From the NCBI GenBank assembly GCA_910585265.1, contig CAJUCA010000037.1, positions 1 through 29,841 of the forward strand: 29,841 nucleotides of DNA, in the 5' to 3' direction. Made by a program: the position numbers and the translations under genes. Shown here in pieces: positions 21,946 to 29,841 of the stretch (position 1 is its first letter; each line of letters opens with the position of its first letter). The DNA is from an uncultured Oscillospiraceae bacterium. Its GTDB lineage: Bacteria > Bacillota > Clostridia > Oscillospirales > Oscillospiraceae. Under the pieces are notes generated by a model. The model saw only the letters and a program-made list of their open reading frames with translations, did not search any database and was not told the DNA's origin.

Positions 21946-24471
21946 ATGAAACGGAAAATCCTGAGCCTGCTCCTCTGTGCCTGCCTGGTGGTGGGCCTGT
22001 TCCCCACGGCCTTCGCCGGGGAGGACGGCGGCTTTGTCATCGAAAACGGCGTGCTGGTGTCCTACACGGGCAGCGCCGGCGTGGTGAACATCCCCTCCGG
22101 CGTCACCGAGATCGGTGAGAGGGCCTTTGACAACCTTGGCAAGGCCTTTATTACCGCCCTCACCATCCCCGAGGGCTGTGTCAAAATCGGGGACGAGGCC
22201 TTTTATTTCCTGGGAGAGCTGTCCCCGTCCGTGACGGTGACTCTGCCCTCCACCCTGAGGGAGATCGGCAGCCGGGCCTTTGAGTGCGCCCACATCACCG
22301 AGATCCGCCTCCCCCAGGGGCTGACTTACATTGGCGGCGAGGCCTTCTCCCAGTCCCTGCTGACCAGCGTTCACCTGCCCGCCTCCCTGACCTACCTGGG
22401 CAGTCAGGCCTTCGACAACTGCAGCCGCCTCACCAGTGCCGTCTGGGAGGGCCACACCTTCACCCAGGCCGAGCTGAGCAAATACTTTTTCGCCACCCCG
22501 TTCTACTACAGCGGCGGCTCCGGCGGGGACGTGGAGCCGGAGCCGGAACCCACACCCACCCCCGGCCCCACGCCCAACCCCTCCTCCAGCTTCACCATTG
22601 AAAACGGGGTGCTCACCCGGTGCCTGGACTATGGGGCCGTCACCGTCACCGTCCCGGAGGGCGTCACCGCCATCGGCGAATACGCTTTTGCCCAGTGCTC
22701 CCTGCTCCAGCGCGTCACCCTCCCCGGCACCCTGCGCACCATCGGGACCGACGCCTTCCGGGGCAGCCCGCAGCTTCGGCAGATCGACATACCGGACTCG
22801 GTGACCTCCATCGGCGGCTGCGCCTTTACGGACTGCCCCCGCCTCGCCAGCGTGAAGCTGCCCGCGGGGCTGACCAAGCTGGGGGAGCACGCGTTCCAGA
22901 ACTGCTCCAGCCTGACCCAGATCACCCTGCCCGCCAAGCTGACGGACATCGGTGATTACGCGTTCTCTGGCTGCTCCCAGCTCAAAAGCGTAAACTTCCC
23001 CGCCTCCCTCACCCGGATCGGGGACAACGCCTTCAGCGGTGCCGCCCTGTCCGGCGCGGTTACCCTGCCCTCCGGCCTGAAGGTGCTGGGCGGACAGGCC
23101 TTCAGCGATACGGCCATCACCTCCATCACCCTGCCCGATGGGATGGACAGCATCGGCTATGGCTTTGTATCCGGATGCCGCTCCCTTACCACCATCACCT
23201 TCCCCAAGACGGGCAAGGCCGTAGCGGAAATGCAGAAGCTGACTCCCAGCCGTTTCGGTGGAAATTATCTCGGCGGCGACCTGCCCAAGCTGAAGGAGAT
23301 CCGCAGCATCCCCAACGCCGCCTATGAAAAGGTCCTTCAGAAGCACCTGGATCTCCTGGCCGGAATGGGCGACCCCAAGGGGTATCTGTTGGAGCGGAGC
23401 GAGGCCGTCACCAGCAAGGCCCGGGAGATCACCGCCGGACGGAGCAGCGATTACGAAAAGCTCCAGGCCATCCACCAGTGGGTCGCCCAAAATATCGTGT
23501 ACGTGTACACATACGAGATGGCCCCAGGTGAGGAGAATGTCAGCGCACTCCCCGAGGACGTGTTGGAAACCAGGAGGGCCGTATGCTCCGGCTACTCCAA
23601 TCTCACCCGCGCCCTCTGTCAGGCGGTGGGCATCCCCGCTGCCTACGTCCACGGCTGGGTGGGCAATGCGCCGGACTACTTTTCGGCGGGGTCGAGCCGC
23701 CACGCCTGGAACGTGGCCTACGCGGACGGGCGGTGGGTCATTCTGGATTCCACCTGGGGCCGCCCCGGCGGCAACGGCGGCCTGGGGGGACAGATCTACG
23801 ACTACCGGTATTTTGACGCATCGCCCTTCTTCATGGCCCAGTCCCATAACGTGCACTCGGTCTCCAAGCCCTCCTCCGGAGAGCAGCCCAACCCCGGCAC
23901 GGACGGGCCCCAGCCCAAGCCCGAGGACATTCCCTCCGGCTGGGCCAAGGATATCGTAAACGAGGCCATCCGGCTGAACCTGGTGCCCGAGGACATCCAG
24001 GGGGCCTACCGCACCAACATCACCCGGCAGGACTTCTGCCGCCTGCTGGTGCGCCTGGTGGAGCAGGCCACGGGCAAGAGCGTGATGGACTACCTGGCCT
24101 CCAAAGGGATCAGCGCGAGCAACCCCTTCACCGACACCAACGACCCCGACATTGTGGCCGCCAACGCGCTGAAGATCGTCAACGGCATGGGCGGGACCAT
24201 CTTCGCGCCCAACGACCCCATCAGCCGGGAGCAGACGGCGGTGATGCTGTGCCGGGCGTATAAGGAGCTGGGCGGGACGGTGCCCGCCGCCGCATCCACC
24301 AGCTTTGCCGACGACTGGAACGTGGCAAAGTGGGCCAAGGCAGAGGTGGCCTTCATGAGCAGCAAGGGGATCATTGAGGGGAAGGGAAATAACCTGTTCG
24401 ATCCCAAGGGGAACGCAACGATTGAGCAGGCCATTAAGATGGAGCTGAATTTGTTTCGGTTGATGGAGTGA
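21946..24471 (+). CDS. BspA-type LRR protein with transglutaminase-like domain and SLH repeats
   Basis: An 841-residue surface protein. Signal peptide about 1-25 (ends PTAFAG). Two blocks of Treponema/BspA-type leucine-rich repeats (about 45-165 and 225-430; e.g. VPEGVTAIGEYAFAQCSLL) are separated by a Pro/Thr/Glu linker (about 197-215). A transglutaminase-like domain follows with a complete triad: Cys547 in AVCSGYSNL, His586 in RHAWNV and Asp601 in ILDSTWG. After a second Pro-rich linker come three SLH-like repeats (about 665-840), the first being degenerate. ATG 21946 follows AAGGAGGT; an upstream frame from 21928 lacks this. BspA-like LRR proteins often bind host matrix or other cells, and the transglutaminase-like fold may be a protease or cross-linker. 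It has no close partner gene. Confidence 0.88.
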   Translation: MKRKILSLLLCACLVVGLFPTAFAGEDGGFVIENGVLVSYTGSAGVVNIPSGVTEIGERAFDNLGKAFITALTIPEGCVKIGDEAFYFLGELSPSVTVTLPSTLREIGSRAFECAHITEIRLPQGLTYIGGEAFSQSLLTSVHLPASLTYLGSQAFDNCSRLTSAVWEGHTFTQAELSKYFFATPFYYSGGSGGDVEPEPEPTPTPGPTPNPSSSFTIENGVLTRCLDYGAVTVTVPEGVTAIGEYAFAQCSLLQRVTLPGTLRTIGTDAFRGSPQLRQIDIPDSVTSIGGCAFTDCPRLASVKLPAGLTKLGEHAFQNCSSLTQITLPAKLTDIGDYAFSGCSQLKSVNFPASLTRIGDNAFSGAALSGAVTLPSGLKVLGGQAFSDTAITSITLPDGMDSIGYGFVSGCRSLTTITFPKTGKAVAEMQKLTPSRFGGNYLGGDLPKLKEIRSIPNAAYEKVLQKHLDLLAGMGDPKGYLLERSEAVTSKAREITAGRSSDYEKLQAIHQWVAQNIVYVYTYEMAPGEENVSALPEDVLETRRAVCSGYSNLTRALCQAVGIPAAYVHGWVGNAPDYFSAGSSRHAWNVAYADGRWVILDSTWGRPGGNGGLGGQIYDYRYFDASPFFMAQSHNVHSVSKPSSGEQPNPGTDGPQPKPEDIPSGWAKDIVNEAIRLNLVPEDIQGAYRTNITRQDFCRLLVRLVEQATGKSVMDYLASKGISASNPFTDTNDPDIVAANALKIVNGMGGTIFAPNDPISREQTAVMLCRAYKELGGTVPAAASTSFADDWNVAKWAKAEVAFMSSKGIIEGKGNNLFDPKGNATIEQAIKMELNLFRLME

Positions 24472-24531
24472 GGGGGCGGTTTTCGGGGCCGCCTGCGGAT
24501 GAACGGGTACATTTTGATGGAAAATGGGTTG

Positions 24532-24565
24532 GGGACCCGGGCGGCGGAGGCCGCCCGGGTCCCTT
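24532..24565 (+). terminator. GC-rich terminator hairpin after the LRR/SLH gene
   Basis: A perfect 13-bp stem GGGACCCGGGCGG (24532-24544) / CCGCCCGGGTCCC (24551-24563) with a 6-nt loop, 60 bp after the stop codon; only TT follows, so the T tract is short. Confidence 0.6.
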
Positions 24566-24595
24566 AAAACTGCGGTTCTATACAGTCTGCACATA

Positions 24596-24624
24596 TTGCG
24601 CGGGATTTCCAAAGATGATATACT
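24596..24624 (+). promoter_or_regulatory. Candidate promoter for the small ORF-sbcD-sbcC operon
   Basis: TTGCGC (24596-24601), 17-bp spacer, TATACT (24619-24624). The boxes match well, but the first gene starts about 265 bp further on, which would give a long leader. Moderate support. Confidence 0.4.
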
Positions 24625-24896
24625 ATGTTCCATACATAACAAACCTCCGTGCCAGCGGACATATGAAAAGACCTGAATTGCAGCGAAAAACTTTTTGATT
24701 AAGCGATAGGAAAAGCCAAAAAAGAAATTTGCCCTATAGACAACAGGAAAGATACCGCGGCCGCCGGAGCAGATCCATGCGGGCAAAACCAGGGCCGCAG
24801 CCCCCCTCTCAGCAAGCGTCATCCATCTCAAACACGTGCCCCACACGGACAGAAAACAATTCCAGACAGCCAATAACTTTGACAGGAGGATCCCCC

Positions 24897-25052
24897 ATGG
24901 AAAACGACACAGAACCCCTGCGCCGGGAGCTTTTGGCCGAGCCCTGCGCCGGGGCCGCCTCCGGCCTGGAGGCCATGCTTCTGGACACAGACGAAATTCA
25001 AACCGCCGGCGAGGCCAAGCTGAAGGAGCTTGCCCGCCGGTACGGGCACTGA
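24897..25052 (+). CDS. Hypothetical 51-residue protein upstream of sbcD
   Basis: A short acidic, helical protein (MENDTEPLRRELLAEPCAGA, then an Ala/Leu-rich stretch and KLKELARRYGH). ATG 24897 is preceded by ACAGGAGGA 7-8 nt upstream, as good as the sites of the neighbouring genes, and codon use resembles theirs. It ends 13 bp before sbcD, so it is probably translated from the same message. No signal peptide, membrane segment or known motif is seen. It could be a small partner of SbcCD or an unrelated conserved small protein; I do not recognise it. Confidence 0.6.
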   Translation: MENDTEPLRRELLAEPCAGAASGLEAMLLDTDEIQTAGEAKLKELARRYGH

Positions 25053-25065
25053 GGAGGAATCCACC

Positions 25066-26199
25066 ATGAAGCTGATCCATCTCTCCGACCTCCACCTGGG
25101 AAAGCGGGTGAACAACTTCCCCATGCTGGAGGATCAGGCGTACATTCTGGAGCGCGTCCTGGAGATCATCGACGGCGAGCAGCCCGACGCGGTGCTCATC
25201 GCCGGGGACGTCTACGACAAGACCGTCCCCTCCGCCGAGGCGGTGGCCCTGCTGGACGACTTCCTGGTGAAGCTGGCGGACCGCTCCCTGCCGGTGCTGC
25301 TCATCAGCGGCAACCACGACTCGCCGGAGCGTCTTGCCTTCGGCGGCCGCCTCATGGAGACCCGGGGGGTCTACATCGCCCCGGCCTACTGCGGCGGGGT
25401 GACGCCTGTGACGTTGGAGGACGCCCACGGCCCGGTGGACTTCTGGCTCCTGCCCTTCCTGAAGCCTGTCCATCTCCGCCGCTTCTTCCCGGAGGACGGG
25501 GTGGAGAGCTATACCGACGCCCTGGCCTGCGCCATCCAGCATATGCCCATCGACCCGGCCCGGCGCAATGTGCTGGTCACCCACCAGTTCGTCACAGGGG
25601 CGGAGCGGTGCGAGTCGGAGGAGCTCAGCGTGGGCGGGGCGGACAATGTGGACGCCTCCGTCTTTGCCCCCTTTGACTACGTGGCTTTGGGCCACCTCCA
25701 CGGCCCCCAGAACGTGGACGGGGCGCGGGTGCGCTACTGCGGCACGCCGCTGAAATACTCCTTCTCCGAGGTCCGGCACCAGAAGTCCGTCACCGTTGCG
25801 GAGCTGGGGGACAAGGGGACGCTGGACGTGCGCGCGGTCCCCCTCCCGCCGAAACGGGACATGGTGGAGCTGCGGGGCAGCTTTGCCCAGGTCACCTCGC
25901 CGGAGTTTTACAGCCAGGTGGACCGGGACGCCTATGTCCGGGTGATCCTCACCGATGAAAACGACATCTATGACGCCATGGGACAGCTCCGGCCCATCTA
26001 CCCCAACCTGATGCGGCTGGACTACGACAACCTGCGCACCCGGAGCGGGGCGGCGGAGCTGGAGGAGGCCGACGTGAAGCGGGACCCGCTGGAGCTGTTC
26101 GCGGAGTTTTACCAGCAGCAGAACCGGCGGCCCATGACGGAGGAGCAGCGGCGTTATCTGGCGGAGCTGGTGGAACAGATACAGGAGGAGCGGGCATGA
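25066..26199 (+). CDS. sbcD: Nuclease SbcCD subunit D (Mre11-like exonuclease)
   Basis: A 377-residue calcineurin-like phosphoesterase, the nuclease half of SbcCD (bacterial Mre11-Rad50), which cuts hairpins and protein-blocked DNA ends. The metal-binding motifs appear in order: LIHLSDLHLGKR (DxH, Asp8 and His10), AGDVYDKTVPS, ISGNHDSPERLAFG, VTHQFV and ALGHLHGPQ (GHxH). The family C-terminal capping region follows. ATG 25066 has GAGGAGG upstream; the longer frame from 25030 would overlap the 51-residue ORF. The stop overlaps the sbcC start (ATGA), the usual coupling of the two subunits. Confidence 0.96.
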   Translation: MKLIHLSDLHLGKRVNNFPMLEDQAYILERVLEIIDGEQPDAVLIAGDVYDKTVPSAEAVALLDDFLVKLADRSLPVLLISGNHDSPERLAFGGRLMETRGVYIAPAYCGGVTPVTLEDAHGPVDFWLLPFLKPVHLRRFFPEDGVESYTDALACAIQHMPIDPARRNVLVTHQFVTGAERCESEELSVGGADNVDASVFAPFDYVALGHLHGPQNVDGARVRYCGTPLKYSFSEVRHQKSVTVAELGDKGTLDVRAVPLPPKRDMVELRGSFAQVTSPEFYSQVDRDAYVRVILTDENDIYDAMGQLRPIYPNLMRLDYDNLRTRSGAAELEEADVKRDPLELFAEFYQQQNRRPMTEEQRRYLAELVEQIQEERA

Positions 26200-28982
26200 G
26201 ACCCACAAAATTGACCATCTCCGCCTTCGGCCCCTACGCGGGGCAGGTGGAGCTGAACCTGGACAAGCTGGGCCGGGAGGGGCTGTATGTGATCTGCGGC
26301 GACACCGGGGCGGGCAAGACCACCATCTTCGACGCCATCACCTTCGCCCTCTTTGGCAAGGCCAGCGGGAAACACGTGAGGGCGGAGCTGCTGCGCAGCA
26401 AGTACGCCCTGCCGGAGACGCCCACCTTTGTGGAGCTGGCCTTCCGCTGCCGGGGCCAGGACTACCGGATTCGCCGGAACCCCCGGTACGATCGGCCCAA
26501 GGTGCGGGGAAGCGGAACCACCCCCCAGGAGCAGAGCGCGGAGCTCTACTGCCCGGACGGGAGCGTGCTGACCGGAAAGGGGAGCGCGCCCAAAAAGGAC
26601 CGGGCCACCGAAGCGGTGGAGGAGCTGCTGGGCCTGTCCTTCGAGCAGTTTGTCCAGGTGGCCATGATCGCCCAGGGGGAGTTCCGGAAGCTGCTGGAGA
26701 CGCGGACGGATGACCGGAGGGCCATTTTCCGGCAGCTTTTTGGCACCGGGCTGTACGAGGCCATCGAGAACCGACTGAAGGAGGCCGCGGGGGAGCTGAA
26801 GCGGGAGTGCGACGCCCTGGCGGAGGACGTCCGCCGGGACGGGGCCGCCATCCAGTGCGCCGGGGACAGCGGGCACGGGGAGGCGGCGGAGCAGGCCCGC
26901 CGGAGTAATCTGCCCAGCGGGGAGCTGATCCCCCTGCTGGACGGGATTCTGGCGGAGGACGGCCTTCGCCAAGGGGAGTTGAACCGGAGGCGGGAGGCAA
27001 ACGGTCGGGAGCTGGAGAAGCTGATCGCCCAAATCGAGCAGGGGGAGATCCGGGAAAAGAACCGGAAGGGCCTGGAGGCGGCCCGGGAAAGCCTCAAACG
27101 GCTGGAGCCGGAGCTGGAAGCCGCCGCCGGGGAGCTGGCGGCGGCGGTGGCCCGCCAGGATGAGATCCCCCGGCTGGGGGCCGAGGCCGCCCAGCTGGAG
27201 GGCAGGCTGTCCCAGTACGGCCAGCTCCAGGAGCTGACCAGGGAGATCACCGCCCAGGAGCGGCAGCTCACGGTGCAGGAGGGGCGGCTGAAGAAGGATC
27301 GGGCCGCGCTGGACGGGGAAAAGGAGCGGCTGAAGCGGGACAAGGCGGCGTTGGAGCGGCTGGACGGCGCGGCGGTGGAGGCGGAGCGGTTCAAGCATGA
27401 GCGGGAGGGCCTGGAGGACGCCGTCCGGCAGCTTCGGGACCTGAAACGGGATATGTTTGAACTGGAACGGCTCCGCTCCTCCTGCCGGAAGGCCCAGGAG
27501 GACTATCAGAAAAAAGCGGAAGCGGCCCAGGAGCGGGAGGACGCCCGGCAGCGGATCAACCGGGCCTATCTGGACGCCCAGGCCGGGGTGCTGGCCGGAG
27601 ATCTCCAGCCGGGGACGCCCTGCCCGGTGTGCGGCTCCCTGGAGCATCCCCGCCCCGCCCCCATGTCCCGGGAGGCCCCGGACGAGGGGGCGTGGAAGGG
27701 GGCGGAGCAGGCCGCAAGGCTGGCCCAGCGGCAGGCGGCGGAGGCCAGCCGCGCCGCCGGAGAGCGGAAGAAGGAGCTGGAGACCCGGGAGGAGCAGCTG
27801 TGCCGGCAGGCCCAGGCCCTGCTGCCCGCCCTGCGGCAGGCGGCCCTGCCGGGGGCGGAGGAGCTGTCGGCGGCGGAGACGGAGCGGAACGCCGCGCTGA
27901 GCACGGCGGTGCAGCGGGAGCGGGAGGCCAACGGGCGGGCGGAGCAGGCGAGGCGGCTGGGCGGGACGATCCCCGCCCGGGAGCGGTCGGCGGAGGCGAA
28001 GGACGCCCGCCTGGCCGCGCTGGATCGGGAGATCGCCCAGGGGAAGGCGGCGGTGGTGGAAAAACGCCGTCAGGCGGAGGAGCTGCGCCGTGCCCTCCCC
28101 TTCCCCACGCGGCGGGAGGCGGAGGCAAAGATCGCCGCTCTCCGGGCGGAGGAGGCGGCACTGCAAAAGGGAATCCAAGACGCCCAGACCCGCAGGACCA
28201 ATCTGGAGAAGCGGCGGGCGGAGGAACGGGGCAGGCTGGAGACCTATCAGGCCCATCTCCGGGATGGGGAGGACGTTGATCTGGAGCGGGCGGGGAACCG
28301 CAAGACGGAGCTGGCCCAAGAAAAGGAGACGCTGGAGCGGGAGAGCGGGGAGGTGCAGACCCGGCTCACCCTGAACGGGCAGACAAAAAAAGACCTCCTC
28401 CGGCACCTGGAGGAGCTGGAGGAGCGCGGCGGGCGGCTCACCTGGCTGAAGGCCCTGTCGGACACGGCCAACGGCGCGCTCACCGGGCAGGAGCGGTTCC
28501 GGCTGGAGACCTATGTCCAGACCACCTTCCTGGCCCGGGTTCTGCGGCGGGCCAACCTGCGCCTGCGGGTGATGAGCGGCGGGCAGTACGACCTGCTCCG
28601 GCGGGTTGAGGCGGGCTTAAAGGGCCAGGTGGGGCTGGATCTGGATGTGGTGGACCACTGGAACGGGACGGTGCGGGGGGTGGAAACCCTGTCCGGCGGC
28701 GAGTCCTTCCTGGCCTCCCTGGCGTTGGCCCTGGGGCTGGCGGACGAGATCCAGTCCTCCGCCGGCGGGGTGCAGCTGGACACCATGTTTGTGGACGAGG
28801 GCTTCGGCTCCCTGGACGACGAGGCTCTCCAAAAGGCCATGCAGGCCCTGAGCCAGCTGGGCGAGGGGCGGCGGCTGGTGGGGATTATCTCCCACGTGGC
28901 GGGGCTGAAGGAGCGGATCGACCGGCAGATTGTGGTGAAAAAGGACCGGTCCGGGGGGAGCAGGGCAGAGGTTGTGTGCTGA
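26196..28982 (+). CDS. sbcC: Nuclease SbcCD subunit C (Rad50-like ATPase)
   Basis: A 928-residue SMC-type ATPase that powers and gates SbcD. The N-terminal half-ATPase has Walker A GDTGAGKTTIFDAI (35-48) and the QGEFRKLLE segment. Two long coiled coils (about 190-470 and 505-750), rich in Glu, Arg and Ala, flank the zinc-hook CPVCG (Cys476, Cys479), which joins two molecules. The C-terminal half has the ABC signature LSGGESFLASLALALGLAD (832 onward), Walker B LDTMFVDEGFGSLDD, and the H-loop ISHV. Length is close to other clostridial SbcC proteins (about 900-1050). ATG 26196 overlaps the sbcD stop. The strong Glu/Arg coiled-coil composition creates long antisense frames that are not genes. Confidence 0.96.
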   Translation: MRPTKLTISAFGPYAGQVELNLDKLGREGLYVICGDTGAGKTTIFDAITFALFGKASGKHVRAELLRSKYALPETPTFVELAFRCRGQDYRIRRNPRYDRPKVRGSGTTPQEQSAELYCPDGSVLTGKGSAPKKDRATEAVEELLGLSFEQFVQVAMIAQGEFRKLLETRTDDRRAIFRQLFGTGLYEAIENRLKEAAGELKRECDALAEDVRRDGAAIQCAGDSGHGEAAEQARRSNLPSGELIPLLDGILAEDGLRQGELNRRREANGRELEKLIAQIEQGEIREKNRKGLEAARESLKRLEPELEAAAGELAAAVARQDEIPRLGAEAAQLEGRLSQYGQLQELTREITAQERQLTVQEGRLKKDRAALDGEKERLKRDKAALERLDGAAVEAERFKHEREGLEDAVRQLRDLKRDMFELERLRSSCRKAQEDYQKKAEAAQEREDARQRINRAYLDAQAGVLAGDLQPGTPCPVCGSLEHPRPAPMSREAPDEGAWKGAEQAARLAQRQAAEASRAAGERKKELETREEQLCRQAQALLPALRQAALPGAEELSAAETERNAALSTAVQREREANGRAEQARRLGGTIPARERSAEAKDARLAALDREIAQGKAAVVEKRRQAEELRRALPFPTRREAEAKIAALRAEEAALQKGIQDAQTRRTNLEKRRAEERGRLETYQAHLRDGEDVDLERAGNRKTELAQEKETLERESGEVQTRLTLNGQTKKDLLRHLEELEERGGRLTWLKALSDTANGALTGQERFRLETYVQTTFLARVLRRANLRLRVMSGGQYDLLRRVEAGLKGQVGLDLDVVDHWNGTVRGVETLSGGESFLASLALALGLADEIQSSAGGVQLDTMFVDEGFGSLDDEALQKAMQALSQLGEGRRLVGIISHVAGLKERIDRQIVVKKDRSGGSRAEVVC

Positions 28983-29029
28983 GGCAAGGGCGCAGGCTCA
29001 AGCGGCGGGCGGCATTCGGAAATACGGAA

Positions 29030-29053
29030 GGCGGGGACTGCCGCCGCCCCGCC
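29030..29053 (+). terminator. Weak GC-rich hairpin after sbcC
   Basis: GGCGGGG (29030-29036) pairs with CCCCGCC (29047-29053), 10-nt loop, about 50 bp after the stop. There is no T tract, so termination is only suggested. Confidence 0.3.
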
Positions 29054-29160
29054 GCTCCCTGTGATTTGTGTAAAACGCACGGAAATTTTGAGACAGACAG
29101 ACAAGTTTTAACGACAAGCACAAAAACCAGACAACTTTTTATACTTTGTTTTTTAAGATG

Positions 29161-29233
29161 TTGAACCAATGCCATTTTTTGTGTTATAGTGAAGCCATCA
29201 CAGGCGCGGCGGACACGGCGCGGGCCGCGCCTG
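29161..29233 (+). promoter_or_regulatory. Promoter and leader hairpin of the TctC-like gene
   Basis: TTGAAC (29161-29166), 18-bp spacer, TATAGT (29185-29190). Just downstream the transcript would begin near a 10-bp perfect stem CAGGCGCGGC (29201-29210) / GCCGCGCCTG (29224-29233). The hairpin is within the likely 5' untranslated region and may stabilise the message or be an operator. The preceding AT-rich stretch (29085-29160) contains repeated GACA/GACAAG words. Confidence 0.55.
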
Positions 29234-29259
29234 ACAAAACACAAAAAGGAGCAATTGAA

Positions 29260-29841
29260 ATGAAAAAGAGAGTGCTTAGCCTGAGTCTCGCCTTTGTACT
29301 CCTGGCCGCCCTGCTGGCCGGCTGCGGCAGCAAGAGCGCGACCTGGAAGGTCACCTGCCCCTGGGCCCCCTCCGGCGTGGCCGCTATGGTGAGCCAGAAG
29401 GCCGCCGCCAAGTCCACCGAGTATTCCAAGGACATCACCCTGGTGGCCGAGGCCATCAAGGGCGACGCCGCCACCGTCAACACCTGGATCATGGACACCA
29501 AGGCCAACGACACCGAGCTGGTCTTTGCGGGCGAGGGCCTGCTGTCCATCACCGCCCTCCTGGACCCCGCCAAGCTGCAGTTCGGCTATGAGGACTTTGT
29601 GTTTGTGGAGAACCTGTACTCCTCCGTGTTCGTCCTGTCCGCCGACGCCAAGCTGAACATCAAGAGCGTGGCCGACCTGAAGGCCTACGTAGAGGCCGGC
29701 AATGAGATCAGCGTGGCCGTCAACGGGGCCATGGGCTCCGAGGCGTTCCTGGCCGCCGCCCTGTTCGGTTCCATGGGCGCGGGCGACAAGCTGAAGCTCA
29801 CCCCCTACCAGTCCGCCGCCGAGGCCGCCCAGGCCGTGGCC
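29260..29841 (+). CDS. Tripartite tricarboxylate transporter substrate-binding lipoprotein (TctC/Bug type), 3' end outside window
   Basis: 194 residues are visible and the frame is open to the window end. The N terminus is a lipoprotein signal: MKKRVLSLSLAFVLLAALLA followed by GCGS, so Cys22 would be lipidated and the protein held on the outer face of the membrane. The mature part starts WKVTCPWAPSGVAAMVSQKA, which resembles the opening of Bug/TctC binding proteins (PW..GG..D...R), and later TELVFAGEGL and SVADLKAYVEAGNEISVAVN follow the family pattern. These proteins catch carboxylates for the TctAB permease, whose genes would be expected downstream, beyond the window. The ATG at 29260 has AAAAGGAG 8 nt upstream. 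The family call rests on limited motif resemblance. Confidence 0.7.
   Translation, partial: MKKRVLSLSLAFVLLAALLAGCGSKSATWKVTCPWAPSGVAAMVSQKAAAKSTEYSKDITLVAEAIKGDAATVNTWIMDTKANDTELVFAGEGLLSITALLDPAKLQFGYEDFVFVENLYSSVFVLSADAKLNIKSVADLKAYVEAGNEISVAVNGAMGSEAFLAAALFGSMGAGDKLKLTPYQSAAEAAQAVA

Larger units (their letters stand above)
24472..24896. other. Intergenic region before the sbcDC operon
   Basis: About 425 bp with no supported gene. It holds the terminator at 24532-24563 and a promoter candidate at 24596-24624, then an AT-richer stretch to 24740 in which no frame has a ribosome site and motif. Confidence 0.5.

Noticed and set aside
21718..26208. A 1496-codon open frame on the minus strand spanning the LRR/SLH and sbcD genes
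   Set aside because: It crosses several unrelated + strand genes and intergenic hairpins, has low-complexity composition and no recognisable domain; a GC-bias shadow.
26154..28406. A 750-codon Leu/Pro/Gln-rich minus-strand frame opposite sbcC
   Set aside because: Composition is the complement of the Glu/Arg coiled coil of SbcC; no motif or start signal.
1..29841. CRISPR arrays, tRNA, rRNA and known riboswitch motifs (including c-di-GMP riboswitch ahead of the surface-protein genes)
   Set aside because: I looked for regularly spaced repeats, cloverleaf-like sequences and the conserved riboswitch cores and did not recognise any; this is by eye and not a covariance-model search.

Overview
The window looks like chromosomal DNA of a GC-rich, Gram-positive gut clostridium, most likely Oscillospiraceae (Flavonifractor / Pseudoflavonifractor / Lawsonibacter-like). 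The basis is the GC-rich codon use combined with strong Shine-Dalgarno sites, several SLH-domain surface proteins, a BlaI/BlaR1-type pair, a DUF6809-like small protein, and a mucin-type GH101 glycosidase. This placement is inference from gene content; there is no rRNA or tRNA in the window to test it.

Layout. (1) 1-1101: the 3' end of pyrG (CTP synthase) followed 19 bp later by purC. (2) 1196-3248: a terminator, then a promoter with BlaI-type TACA/TGTA boxes, a BlaI-like repressor and an overlapping-operon M56 BlaR1-like metalloprotease whose C-terminal sensor is not a penicillin-binding domain. (3) 3249-6923: accessory and decaying DNA. It holds frameshifted remnants of small membrane proteins, a DUF6809-like gene, a secreted stalk-domain/cysteine-peptidase-like protein and a mobC-relaxase pair, but no recombinase or replication gene. 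A 30-bp perfect palindrome sits between mobC and the next gene. (4) 6924-8481: a PAS/sigma-54 activator with its terminator and no recognisable target operon. (5) 8319-14118: a long AT-richer gap, then a 1563-aa SLH-anchored GH101 endo-alpha-N-acetylgalactosaminidase, immediately followed by a 325-bp MITE-like nested inverted-repeat element that begins in its stop codon. (6) 14278-15929 (minus): a REC-GGDEF diguanylate cyclase and a PilZ protein, an apparent c-di-GMP producer/receiver operon. (7) 16431-16953: two tiny divergent ribbon-helix-helix proteins sharing a 136-bp regulatory region packed with GACAAC repeats. (8) 17147-21745: a tightly packed operon of an S11 D,D-carboxypeptidase-like protein, an O-antigen ligase/Wzy-like membrane protein and a WG-repeat/SLH protein. 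(9) 21946-24471: a BspA-type LRR + transglutaminase + SLH protein. (10) 24897-28982: a 51-aa ORF, sbcD and sbcC. (11) 29260-end: a lipoprotein of the tripartite tricarboxylate transporter (TctC/Bug) type, cut by the window end.

How it fits together. Much of the window concerns the cell envelope: three SLH proteins, a cell-wall carboxypeptidase, a polysaccharide ligase/polymerase, a secreted cysteine-peptidase-like protein and a BlaR1-like surface protease. GH101 would release Gal-beta-1,3-GalNAc from mucin O-glycans at the cell surface, consistent with life at the gut mucosa. The mobilisation module and neighbouring pseudogenes mark an old insertion. Many very long antisense reading frames oppose the GC-rich genes and are codon-bias shadows, not genes.
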